The notes under the pieces: model-generated
Databases searched by the model: none
Seen by the model: the letters and a program-made list of their open reading frames with translations, nothing else
What the model was told of the DNA's origin: nothing
Position numbers and translations under genes: made by a program
Part shown: positions 1-7,127 of the stretch, piece by piece
How positions within the stretch are numbered: position 1 is the first letter of the stretch
Layout: the number at the start of each line of letters is the position of its first letter
From: an uncultured Lachnospiraceae bacterium
GTDB lineage: Bacteria > Bacillota > Clostridia > Lachnospirales > Lachnospiraceae
Direction of reading: 5' to 3'
Length of the DNA: 33,624 bases
NCBI GenBank assembly: GCA_910586275.1
Contig: CAJUIM010000025.1
Coordinates: 1-33,624, forward strand

Positions 1-118
1 CCTTCTATAAAATATTTCCTTCTATAAAATATTTCCTTCTATAAAATATTTCCTTTTATAAAATACTTCCTTTTATAATATTTTTCTTTTATCATATATC
101 CCATTTATAATATTGCCC
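1..118. repeat. 17-bp AT-rich tandem repeat, about 6-7 copies
   Basis: Three identical 17-bp units (CCTTCTATAAAATATTT) lie at 1-17, 18-34 and 35-51. Diverged copies follow at 52-68 and 69-85, and decayed ones continue to about 118. The array touches the window edge, so more copies may lie outside. It sits downstream of mnmG. Divergence rises with distance from the left edge, which suggests recent expansion on that side. No coding potential or function is evident. Confidence 0.85.
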
Positions 119-214
119 TTTCACACTCCAGAAACAAATACAAATGAACTGTACCATTAAATTTAGGCAAAAACAAAACGTATCATAAAGCGATATATTA
201 AAAAAATGCTTTTT

Positions 215-247
215 ACGCAAAGTAGACGCAAAGTAAATGCGAAATAA
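215..247. repeat. 11-bp tandem repeat, three copies
   Basis: ACGCAAAGTAG (215-225) and ACGCAAAGTAA (226-236) differ by one base. A third, degraded copy, ATGCGAAATAA, follows at 237-247. The array ends 12 bp from the mnmG stop codon. It looks like a small direct-repeat array. A protein-binding role is possible but unsupported. Confidence 0.6.
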
Positions 248-258
248 AAATGATTACT

Positions 259-2226
259 TTATAATTTGTTCTGGTACTGTTCTAAATAAACAAGAAGTAC
301 CGAAATATCCGCCGGTGAGACACCGGATATTCTGGATGCCTGTCCGACAGATACCGGGCGGTAATCCATTAACTTCTGCCTTGCTTCCAGCCTTAGGCTT
401 TTTATATCATTATAATCCAAGTCAGCCGGAATTTTTCTTTTTTCCGTTTTCTTAAACTGCTGCACCTGCCGAAGCTGACGCATGATATAACCTTCATATT
501 TTATTTCTATTTCTACCTGTTCTATCACTTCTTCCGGCAAAGGTATTCTGCCTGCATCCAATTCTTCCAATAAATCATACGATAGTTCCGGCCTACAGAT
601 CAATTCTGCCATGGTTATTCCTGTTTTCAGCCCGCAGCTGCCTTTGGAAATCAAAAACTCCTGCACTTCCTTTGTAGCCCCTACTATAACTTTCTTTAAA
701 CGCTTAATTTCCTGGTCAATCAGTTCCTTTTTCTTCCGTGTCTCTTCATAAATTTCTTTCGGTATCAGACCAACATGATATCCTTTCTCTCTTAAACGCA
801 AATCCGCATTATCCTGACGTAGCAATAATCTATATTCGGCTCTGGAAGTCATCATGCGGTATGGTTCAAAATTATCCTTCGTCACTAAATCATCAATAAG
901 CACTCCTATATATGCTTCCGACCGGTCTATTGTTATCTGTTCTTTTCCGAAAACGGAAAGAGCTGCATTGATGCCGGCAATCAACCCTTGAGCAGCAGCC
1001 TCTTCATAACCGCTGCTTCCGTTAAACTGCCCTCCGCTGAAAAGCCCATGAATCTCCTTAAACTCTAAAGTAGGATACAATTGTTTCGGATTGATACAGT
1101 CATATTCTATCGCATACGCATTTCTCACAATCTTACAGTTTTCCAAACCAGGAACCGTCCGGTACATGGCAAGCTGCACATCCTCGGGAAGAGAGGACGA
1201 CATCCCCCCCACATACATCTCGTTCGTATGCAGCCCTTCCGGTTCAATAAAGACTTGATGTCTTTCCTTATCCGCAAATTTTACCACCTTATCTTCAATG
1301 GAGGGACAATATCTTGGTCCGGTTCCCTCTATCACACCGGCATAAATCGGGGAGCGATCCAGATTTCCCCGGATAACTTCATGAGTTTTCTCATTTGTAT
1401 AAGTGAGCCAACAGGATACTTGTTCAATCTGTACATCTTCTGATTTTGTGGAAAAAGAGAAAGGGATCACTTTCTTATCGCCAAACTGCTCCTCCATTTT
1501 GGAGAAATCCAGACTTCTCCCATCCATTCTGGCCGGAGTCCCTGTTTTAAACCTCCGCATCTCGATTCCCATGTTCTTCAAGGAATCCGTCAGATAATTG
1601 GCCGCCTGCAGGCCATTGGGTCCGGTATAAGTAATGGCCTCGCCGCACAGACATCTGGCCCTAAGATAAGTTCCCGTACAAAGCACTGCCGCCCTGCACT
1701 CATAAACCGCTCCGGTAAATGTTTTCACTCCGATTATTTTTTTCCCGGACTTCCTGCTTTCCGATATTTTTCCTTCATTACCTTCCATTGAAGTATCCAG
1801 GATAATTTCTTCTTTTTCACAATCTTCCCATAAAAGCTCACATATCTCTGCCTGCTTTATCGTTAAATGTTCCTGATTTTCCAATATTTTCCGCATGGCT
1901 CGGGAATATTCCGCTTTATCTGCCTGTGCCCGCAAAGAATGAACCGCCGGTCCTTTGGATTTATTCAGCATCTTGGACTGGATAAAGGTTTTATCTATTA
2001 CTTTCCCCATTTCTCCTCCCAATGCATCGATTTCCCTAACCAAATGTCCTTTAGAAGATCCTCCTATGTTGGGATTACAGGGCATTAATGCTATACTGTC
2101 CACACTGACCGTAAAAATAACAGTTTCCAAGCCCATCCTTGCACAGGCAAGAGCTGCCTCACAGCCGGCATGGCCGGCACCCACCACGCATACATCCACC
2201 TTTTCTCTTATCTGTGTCACACCCAT
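259..2226 (-). CDS. mnmG: tRNA uridine-5-carboxymethylaminomethyl(34) synthesis enzyme MnmG (GidA)
   Basis: This 655-aa FAD-dependent enzyme works with MnmE to install the (carboxymethyl)aminomethyl group on U34 of tRNAs reading NNA/NNG codons. The N-terminus carries the dinucleotide-binding motif GAGHAGCEAA (about residues 17-26), followed by the family-typical stretch PCNPNIGGSSKGHLVREIDALGG. The C-terminus has the helical tail ending in QASRISGVSPADISVLLVYLEQ, typical of MnmG. It is slightly longer than the usual 620-635 aa because of an acidic/basic insertion near residue 150. The ATG is preceded by GGAGGT at 2231-2236. It starts 12 bp after the mnmE stop, so the two partner enzymes are co-transcribed and probably translationally coupled. 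No clear hairpin terminator is seen downstream. Confidence 0.97.
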   Translation of the reverse strand: MGVTQIREKVDVCVVGAGHAGCEAALACARMGLETVIFTVSVDSIALMPCNPNIGGSSKGHLVREIDALGGEMGKVIDKTFIQSKMLNKSKGPAVHSLRAQADKAEYSRAMRKILENQEHLTIKQAEICELLWEDCEKEEIILDTSMEGNEGKISESRKSGKKIIGVKTFTGAVYECRAAVLCTGTYLRARCLCGEAITYTGPNGLQAANYLTDSLKNMGIEMRRFKTGTPARMDGRSLDFSKMEEQFGDKKVIPFSFSTKSEDVQIEQVSCWLTYTNEKTHEVIRGNLDRSPIYAGVIEGTGPRYCPSIEDKVVKFADKERHQVFIEPEGLHTNEMYVGGMSSSLPEDVQLAMYRTVPGLENCKIVRNAYAIEYDCINPKQLYPTLEFKEIHGLFSGGQFNGSSGYEEAAAQGLIAGINAALSVFGKEQITIDRSEAYIGVLIDDLVTKDNFEPYRMMTSRAEYRLLLRQDNADLRLREKGYHVGLIPKEIYEETRKKKELIDQEIKRLKKVIVGATKEVQEFLISKGSCGLKTGITMAELICRPELSYDLLEELDAGRIPLPEEVIEQVEIEIKYEGYIMRQLRQVQQFKKTEKRKIPADLDYNDIKSLRLEARQKLMDYRPVSVGQASRISGVSPADISVLLVYLEQYQNKL

Positions 2227-2238
2227 AAATACCTCCGT

Positions 2239-3663
2239 CTACTTCCCCATGCAAAACTCAGAAAAAATCTCGTTCACCAAATCTTCCCCTACTTCTTCTC
2301 CGATAATAGTACCAAGAGAAGCATATGCACTCATTAAATCTATGGAATAGAAATCTTCCGGCATATCATTTTCCAAACTTTTCTTTACTTGCAGCATACT
2401 TTCATAAGCATCCTTAAGAACTTCTTTATGCCGCATATTCGTTATTACTATCTCATCATTAAAAGAAATCTCCCCATGAAAAAACATTTCCTTTAATTTA
2501 TTTTCAAATAAATCAATTCCCACATTTTCCTTTGTAGAAGTTCTTATAATTTCAATTTCCCTTTGACCGAAAGAAGGCAATTCTTTCAGAAATCTTTCCA
2601 TATCAGAAAAAATACTTTCCTCGGTTATGGCCGGAACTAAATCTGTTTTATTTAAAAGCACGATTGCCTTTTTATCTGCAATTAATTTCATAATTTCATA
2701 ATCGCTTTCATCCAGCGGCATGGAACCGTCCACTACATAAACAATCAAATCTGCTTCCGATGCATATTTTTTCGCCTTTTCCACACCGATTTTTTCCACT
2801 ATATCCTCAGTAAAACGGATGCCTGCAGTATCCGTCACATTTAAACTGATTCCGTGAAGCCTGATGCTTACTTCCAGAACATCCCTTGTGGTTCCTGCCA
2901 CATCCGTCACAATTGCCTTATCTTCTCCCACCAGAAGATTCAGCAAAGATGACTTCCCGGCATTGGGTTTCCCCACAATTACAGTATTAATCCCTTCTTT
3001 CCGTATTCTCCCATTATCCGATGCTTTCAGCAGTTTTTCCAATTCCTTAATTATTGTGTCTGCTTTTTCTTCCAGCCTTTCTTTATACCCTTCCAAACTG
3101 ATATGTTCCGGATCATCCAATGCCGACTCTATAAAGGCAATCTCATAAATCAATTCCCCACGCAGTTTTTTCACGATATCCGAAACCGACCCTCTCAGCT
3201 GCCCCAAGGAACTTTTTAAAGCAAATTCATTTTTTGAATGAATGACATCCATTACAGCCTCTGCTTTTGACAGATCAATCCTACCGTTTAAAAATGCCCT
3301 TTTTGTAAATTCTCCCGGCTGTGCCAGTCTGGCTCCATGCTTCAATACCGTTTCCAGTACTCTCTTCACCACAAGTATGCCTCCATGACAGTTGATTTCC
3401 ACCGTATCCTCCGCCGTATAACTCCTCGGCGCTTTCATAAGGCTCACCATCACTTCATCTATAATCTCATCCCGGCCGTTTTCATCATCCACAATAAACC
3501 CGTAATGAATGGTATGTGAATCAAAACGGGAAAACATCCTTTTCCCAGTTTTTGTCCTATAAATCTGATCCGCAATATGCACTGCATTCTCACCGCTTAT
3601 CCTGACAATTCCTATGCCTGATTCCGACATTGCAGTAGCTATAGCCGCTATTGTACTTTCCAT
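2239..3663 (-). CDS. mnmE: tRNA uridine-5-carboxymethylaminomethyl(34) synthesis GTPase MnmE (TrmE)
   Basis: This 474-aa GTPase is the partner of MnmG in U34 tRNA modification. The N-terminal tetrahydrofolate-binding domain starts MESTIAAIATAMSESGIGIVRISG. A helical domain is interrupted by the G domain: P-loop GKPNAGKSS (231-239), switch GTTRD (257-261), DTAG (278-281) and a later NKTD. The C-terminus is FCMGK, the conserved C-x-G-K end carrying the family cysteine. I chose the ATG at 3663 because it matches the family N-terminus. An in-frame upstream extension to 3738 has no ribosome binding site and runs through a hairpin (3701-3764). The site before 3663 is only a modest AAAGGG. Confidence 0.96.
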   Translation of the reverse strand: MESTIAAIATAMSESGIGIVRISGENAVHIADQIYRTKTGKRMFSRFDSHTIHYGFIVDDENGRDEIIDEVMVSLMKAPRSYTAEDTVEINCHGGILVVKRVLETVLKHGARLAQPGEFTKRAFLNGRIDLSKAEAVMDVIHSKNEFALKSSLGQLRGSVSDIVKKLRGELIYEIAFIESALDDPEHISLEGYKERLEEKADTIIKELEKLLKASDNGRIRKEGINTVIVGKPNAGKSSLLNLLVGEDKAIVTDVAGTTRDVLEVSIRLHGISLNVTDTAGIRFTEDIVEKIGVEKAKKYASEADLIVYVVDGSMPLDESDYEIMKLIADKKAIVLLNKTDLVPAITEESIFSDMERFLKELPSFGQREIEIIRTSTKENVGIDLFENKLKEMFFHGEISFNDEIVITNMRHKEVLKDAYESMLQVKKSLENDMPEDFYSIDLMSAYASLGTIIGEEVGEDLVNEIFSEFCMGK

Positions 3664-3700
3664 CCGTGACCCTTTCCCATCTATAATATTTCCGCGGATA

Positions 3701-3764
3701 TATATAATTGCCATAAAGACCGAACATATTTTACGCACTTCAAAGTCTTTATGGCAACTATATA
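3701..3764 (-). other. 20-bp hairpin between jag and mnmE
   Basis: Arms 3701-3720 and 3745-3764 pair over 20 bp with a single mismatch (3707/3758) around a 24-nt loop. The inner 13 bp (TTGCCATAAAGAC) are perfect. It lies 24 nt after the jag stop and 37 nt before the mnmE start, inside the operon. No run of U follows in the transcript, so it is more likely an RNase processing site, mRNA stabiliser or attenuator than a simple terminator. Confidence 0.8.
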
Positions 3765-3788
3765 ATACCCCATACTATTTTCAGTCAA

Positions 3789-4412
3789 TTATCTTTTCAG
3801 AGTAACAACCACTCTGCGGAAAGGCTCGTCTCCTTCACTATGAGTAGTAACATACTTATCGTTCTGCAAAGCGGAATGAATGACCCTTCTTTCATAAGGA
3901 TTCATAGGTTCTAAAGAAACAGGACGCTTCGTTCTTTTTACCTTATATGCTATGTTCTTAGCAAGATTTTCCAATGTATCCTTCCTTCTCTGCCTGTAAT
4001 TCTCCGTGTCTACCTTAACCCTTATATAATTCTCTGCTTCTTTATTCACTACCAAAGATACTAAATACTGCAGAGAATCCAGTGTCTGTCCCCTTTTACC
4101 AATCAGGACGCCCATTTCGTCCCCACTCAGGTCAATATCCATAGAATTAGCGAGTTCATCATATTTTATGTTAACCACTACTGTCAGATTCATCGCTTCG
4201 AACACATCATCCAAAAACTTTTTCACATTGTCAACAACAGAATTCTTTACTTTTGCTTTTATGACAGCCGGCCTGGAACCTATGCCGAGAAAACCGGAAG
4301 ACCCTTCATCTATTACTTCATATTCCAGTTTATCGCTGGTTACAAGCAGTTTCTGACAAGCTTCGGTAATTGCATCATTCACTGTTTTTGCTGATACCTG
4401 AATGTAATCCAT
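3789..4412 (-). CDS. jag: RNA-binding protein Jag/KhpB (Jag-N, KH and R3H domains)
   Basis: This 207-aa cytoplasmic RNA-binding protein is of the Jag (SpoIIIJ-associated, KhpB/EloR) family, which in other Firmicutes is linked to small-RNA binding, cell elongation and envelope assembly. Residues 1-51 form the Jag-N domain with its EGSSGFLGIGSRPA signature. Residues about 75-155 are a KH domain with the GKRG loop (105-108), and about 147-206 an R3H domain with RRVIH and a final EPFRRVVVTLKR. The ATG at 4412 has GGGAGG upstream at 4419-4424. A GTG 15 bp further upstream overlaps the yidC stop and lacks a site. Its position 14 bp after yidC is the classical yidC-jag pairing. Confidence 0.95.
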   Translation of the reverse strand: MDYIQVSAKTVNDAITEACQKLLVTSDKLEYEVIDEGSSGFLGIGSRPAVIKAKVKNSVVDNVKKFLDDVFEAMNLTVVVNIKYDELANSMDIDLSGDEMGVLIGKRGQTLDSLQYLVSLVVNKEAENYIRVKVDTENYRQRRKDTLENLAKNIAYKVKRTKRPVSLEPMNPYERRVIHSALQNDKYVTTHSEGDEPFRRVVVTLKR

Positions 4413-4426
4413 TTTTATACCTCCCA

Positions 4427-5722
4427 CTATTTCCTGTTATTCTTCTCATTATACTGTTTTACCATATTCGCCTTGGAAGCAATGCTGCCCTGCTTTGCAT
4501 TGTTATTATAATATTCCGTGGACTTCCTGACTGCTTCATCTTTCTCTTCCTGCGTCATGCCTGAAACGGCACTAGGCTTAGAAGCTAAGGATTTGGTGCT
4601 CATAGTCGCATAGTCATTCAGCATTTTGGCATTTACGCCCCGTTTCTCAAGTTTCTTCTTGTTCTTTTCCACATTTTGCTTAATGACCTCATCCATATCC
4701 ATTTTATCAATATGCTTATTAATGATAACCTGCTGGATACTTCTTACCACAGAACCGGCAATCCAGTATATGCCCATACCTGCAGGGAAAGAATAACAGA
4801 ATACTGCAGACATAATTGGCATCATGACATTCATTGTCTTCATGGAAGAAGCCATAGGGTTATCTTGGTTATTATTTGACTCTGCCTGAGGCATCAGTTT
4901 TGTATTAATCCACTGCGTCAGAGCAGACAACACCGGCACCGCAAATGCTACCACTAACATCAGATAAGAACCGGTTTCCCAAGCTTCATGTACCATATAA
5001 GAAGGCGAATTCCCGATGTTCAGCCCAAGAAAATTGTTATAACGTTCCAAAATAGCAACCGTACTTTCCACTTCTCCAGTCAACGAAGCAAACCTATCCG
5101 AGATACTGTGCCACTCCGTCGTGGAAGCCCGGTTCAGCACATCAATGAAAGTATTCTGTATATATTCGGTATTCCCTCCCGTAAATGCTTCATTGGTAAA
5201 CTGACCCGCGAACATAGCCGCATCCTTAAAAGTCTGGATAAACTCGGAACTGCCTGGCTGCTGAATCAGCTTGTCCACCAAAGGGAAAAATGCTTCTTTT
5301 ATCTTTCCTACATAGGCCGGCATGGCATAAATAACGCGGTACAATGCAAAGAGAATAGGCATCTGAATCAAAAGCTGTACGCAGCTGCCTGTAGGAGAAA
5401 CACCGTATTTGGCATATACCGCCTGTGTCTCCTCGTTCATCCTCATCATGGATTCATTGTCTTTTTTATTCTTATACTTTGCCTGAATCGCCTGAAGTTC
5501 CGGATTCATCTTAGCCGAAAGCTTAGAAAACTTCTGCTGTTTTATTGTAAAAGGCATCAACAGAAGATTAACCACAATGGTAAATAAAATAATAGCAAGA
5601 CCGATATTAGGAATACCAATCTTATCCAGACAGAAAAAGATACCTTCCATTACATAGCCGAGCAGCTTTGCAATCGGCCCTATAATAAAAGTCTGATTCT
5701 GGGTTAAAATTATACCTGACAA
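4427..5722 (-). CDS. yidC: membrane protein insertase YidC/SpoIIIJ (Oxa1 family)
   Basis: This 431-aa polytopic membrane protein inserts membrane proteins alone or with SecYEG. The Oxa1-type core begins with IGLAIILFTIVVNLLLMPFTIKQQ and the cytosolic hairpin around KMNPELQAIQAKY. Later hydrophobic segments include QLLIQMPILFALYRVIYAMPAYVG, a stretch near MLVVAFAVPVLSALTQW, and NVMMPIMSAVFCYSFPAGMGIYW. The C-terminal tail is long, basic and asparagine-rich. No lipoprotein signal peptide is seen, unlike Bacillus SpoIIIJ. The start is TTG at 5720-5722, supported by AGGAGG seven bases upstream. The next in-frame ATG would remove part of the first membrane region. It sits between yidD and jag in the conserved leftward operon. 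Confidence 0.95.
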   Translation of the reverse strand: MSGIILTQNQTFIIGPIAKLLGYVMEGIFFCLDKIGIPNIGLAIILFTIVVNLLLMPFTIKQQKFSKLSAKMNPELQAIQAKYKNKKDNESMMRMNEETQAVYAKYGVSPTGSCVQLLIQMPILFALYRVIYAMPAYVGKIKEAFFPLVDKLIQQPGSSEFIQTFKDAAMFAGQFTNEAFTGGNTEYIQNTFIDVLNRASTTEWHSISDRFASLTGEVESTVAILERYNNFLGLNIGNSPSYMVHEAWETGSYLMLVVAFAVPVLSALTQWINTKLMPQAESNNNQDNPMASSMKTMNVMMPIMSAVFCYSFPAGMGIYWIAGSVVRSIQQVIINKHIDKMDMDEVIKQNVEKNKKKLEKRGVNAKMLNDYATMSTKSLASKPSAVSGMTQEEKDEAVRKSTEYYNNNAKQGSIASKANMVKQYNEKNNRK

Positions 5723-5763
5723 TTTCTTTCCTCCTTATTGGAAATAAGCTTTACACGTTCGTT

Positions 5764-5979
5764 TTACGGAACAGGGTCATATCCCCCTTTTGAAAAAGGA
5801 TTACACCGCAGAATCCTCCAAGCCGCCATGCATCCCCCTTTCAGCGCCCCGTATTTCTCAACCGCTTCCATTCCATATTCCGAACAGGTCGGAAAGTAGG
5901 GACACTTCGTAGATTTCATCGGGGACAGATACCTTCTGTAAAATTTAATCATGTAAATAAGTAATTTTTTCATAACCAT
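5764..5979 (-). CDS. yidD: membrane protein insertion efficiency factor YidD
   Basis: This small basic protein (about 71 aa) is associated with the inner face of the membrane and assists YidC-dependent insertion. The diagnostic core is intact: FYRRYLSP, then CPYFPTCSEYGMEAVEKYG, GGCMAAWRILRCNPFSKGGYDPVP. The start is uncertain. In-frame candidates are TTG 5985, ATG 5979 and ATG 5973. The likely GGAG (5991-5994) is 11 nt from 5979, 5 nt from 5985 and 17 nt from 5973, so I favour 5979, although 5973 gives the most family-like N-terminus (MKKLLIYMIKFYRRYLSP). It lies 36 bp after rnpA and 41 bp before yidC. Confidence 0.93.
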   Translation of the reverse strand: MVMKKLLIYMIKFYRRYLSPMKSTKCPYFPTCSEYGMEAVEKYGALKGGCMAAWRILRCNPFSKGGYDPVP

Positions 5980-6015
5980 TTTCAAATCAACTCCATCTTC
6001 CGAATAAGTTTTTAA

Positions 6016-6354
6016 TCAATAAAAAAATATCTTTAATATATGATGAAGTTTTCCGAGATGTAATAATGCGCTTTCAATATCGGCATAAGAGGCCGACGAC
6101 GCATTGTTCCTTGCAACGACTACTATATCTAAACCACTATTAAATATATTTTCATGCAGCCGATAACTCTCTCTTACCAGTCTTGTAACTCTATGCCGTA
6201 CAACACTGTTCCCAACTTTTTTACTGACTGATATCCCAAGCCTGTTCTGATCCGTTTTATTTTCTAACACATACATTACCAGAAATCTGTTGGCATAAGA
6301 TTTTCCTTTTTTATAAACATTCTTGAAATCGTCATTCTTCTTTAATGAATTCAT
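6016..6354 (-). CDS. rnpA: ribonuclease P protein component RnpA
   Basis: This 112-aa protein subunit of RNase P helps the catalytic RNA cleave 5' leaders from pre-tRNAs. The family RNR-type motif is visible as SKKVGNSVVRHRVTRLVRESYR, with His where many homologues have Asn. The preceding LGISVSKK and the later LDIVVVARNNA are also typical. The ATG at 6354 has no recognisable Shine-Dalgarno sequence: the 18 bases before it are almost all A and T, and no in-frame alternative start has one. A terminator-like hairpin (6375-6399) separates it from rpmH, so expression may be kept below that of L34. yidD follows. Confidence 0.95.
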   Translation of the reverse strand: MNSLKKNDDFKNVYKKGKSYANRFLVMYVLENKTDQNRLGISVSKKVGNSVVRHRVTRLVRESYRLHENIFNSGLDIVVVARNNASSASYADIESALLHLGKLHHILKIFFY

Positions 6355-6374
6355 TTTTTATTTTTTTATAAGAG

Positions 6375-6399
6375 AAAAAAGGTCACAATACTGTGACCT
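6375..6399 (-). terminator. Rho-independent terminator or attenuator between rpmH and rnpA
   Basis: On the minus strand the sequence GGTCACA-GTAT-TGTGACC forms a 7-bp stem with a 4-nt loop (6381-6387 with 6392-6398, extended by an A-T pair). It is followed directly by TTTTTTCTCTT. The stem overlaps the rpmH stop codon. Its position implies that only part of the transcription from the rpmH promoter continues into rnpA and the rest of the block. Confidence 0.75.
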
Positions 6400-6532
6400 A
6401 TGCGGATAATCTCTTTCTTCCCTTTGCTCTTCTGGCTGCCAGAACTTTCCTTCCTCCCGGAGTACTCATTCTTTTCCGGAAGCCATGGACTTTTTTCCTG
6501 TGCCTCTTTTTGGGCTGATATGTCATTTTCAT
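6398..6532 (-). CDS. rpmH: 50S ribosomal protein L34
   Basis: A 44-aa, strongly basic ribosomal protein, translated directly from the minus strand: it starts MKMTYQPKKRHRKKVHGF, continues with RKRMSTPGGRKVLAARR and ends AKGRKRLSA. Length and sequence are those of L34 (KRT/KRHRKKVHGFRKRM and the GGRKVLxxRRxKGRKxLSA tail). The ATG at 6532 has GGAGG at 6542-6546. It is the first gene of the leftward block, directly downstream of the strong promoter at 6634-6662, and is followed by a hairpin terminator overlapping its stop codon. Confidence 0.97.
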   Translation of the reverse strand: MKMTYQPKKRHRKKVHGFRKRMSTPGGRKVLAARRAKGRKRLSA

Positions 6533-6560
6533 TCCTGATACACCTCCTTTTTAAACCTTT

Positions 6561-6590
6561 ATCATAATCTTATTATTAATAAAAGGTAAA
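6561..6590 (-). promoter_or_regulatory. rpmH: possible second rpmH promoter
   Basis: On the minus strand, TTTACC (6585-6590) and TATGAT (6561-6566) are separated by 18 nt. The -10 matches 5 of 6 consensus bases and the -35 matches 4 of 6. It would start transcripts very close to the rpmH ribosome binding site. It is weaker than the promoter at 6634-6662. Confidence 0.3.
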
Positions 6591-6633
6591 CAATTTTGTT
6601 GTCATTAAATTTGTGTTAGAAAATATCATTACG

Positions 6634-6662
6634 ATTATAAAGGATATTCCTTCTACCGTCAA
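6634..6662 (-). promoter_or_regulatory. rpmH: sigma-A-type promoter of the rpmH-rnpA-yidD-yidC-jag-mnmE-mnmG block
   Basis: Read on the minus strand, TTGACG (6657-6662) is followed after exactly 17 nt by TATAAT (6634-6639). This is a near-perfect housekeeping promoter. It faces away from dnaA and predicts a leader of about 95 nt before rpmH. It is the only strong promoter seen for the seven leftward genes. Confidence 0.85.
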
Positions 6663-6775
6663 GTAAAAATCGCCCAAAAAATGCTGAAAAAATCATGAAA
6701 AATGCCGTTTTTTTTTCTGTACCATATCTAGTGTCTCTTGCCAATTAATATAACAAAATATAGATACTTAAAAAG

Positions 6776-7011
6776 TTATCCACAAAATAGTTTTTATAAC
6801 CATATTTTTAATAAACATATCCACATATTGTGTATAACATGTGGAAAACTCGGAAAAAGAATGTGAAAATAAAATGGACAACCCTGTACAATCGCCGTTT
6901 CACTTATATTTTAATATGTTGATATTTATTCTTATAGTTATGCACATAACAAAACATCCCTCTGACGGAACCAGCTTCTTATACACTGTTTTATCCCCAG
7001 ACAGTGCATAA
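6776..7011. other. oriC: oriC part 1: DnaA-box cluster upstream of dnaA
   Basis: Perfect matches to the DnaA box TTATNCACA lie at 6776-6784 (+, TTATCCACA), 6829-6837 (-, TGTGTATAA) and 6938-6946 (+, TTATGCACA). Single-mismatch boxes lie at 6817-6825 (+), 6840-6848 (-), 6979-6987 (+), 6991-6999 (+) and 7003-7011 (-). Eight candidate boxes within 240 bp, between divergent rpmH and dnaA, match the classic Firmicute origin layout. The same boxes overlap the dnaA upstream region and could let DnaA repress its own gene. Confidence 0.88.
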
Positions 7012-7033
7012 CTTCATTCAGGAAATTATCCAT

Positions 7034-7062
7034 TTGAAATTTTATATCATTTAAGTTAATAT
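7034..7062 (+). promoter_or_regulatory. dnaA: candidate dnaA promoter
   Basis: TTGAAA (7034-7039) and TAATAT (7057-7062) are 17 nt apart. The -35 matches 5 of 6 bases and the -10 is weaker. It lies just downstream of the last DnaA box and about 65 bp before the dnaA start. A TATAAA at 7062-7067 is an alternative -10 but has poor spacing. Confidence 0.45.
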
Positions 7063-7127
7063 ATAAATGCGGCATTGTCGCCTATGCAGTATGTCTGACA
7101 TTGCATTATGGAATCGGAGGATTTTTC

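Noticed and set aside
1..118. CRISPR-like array
   Set aside because: The 17-bp units are contiguous with no unique spacers, so this is a simple tandem repeat.
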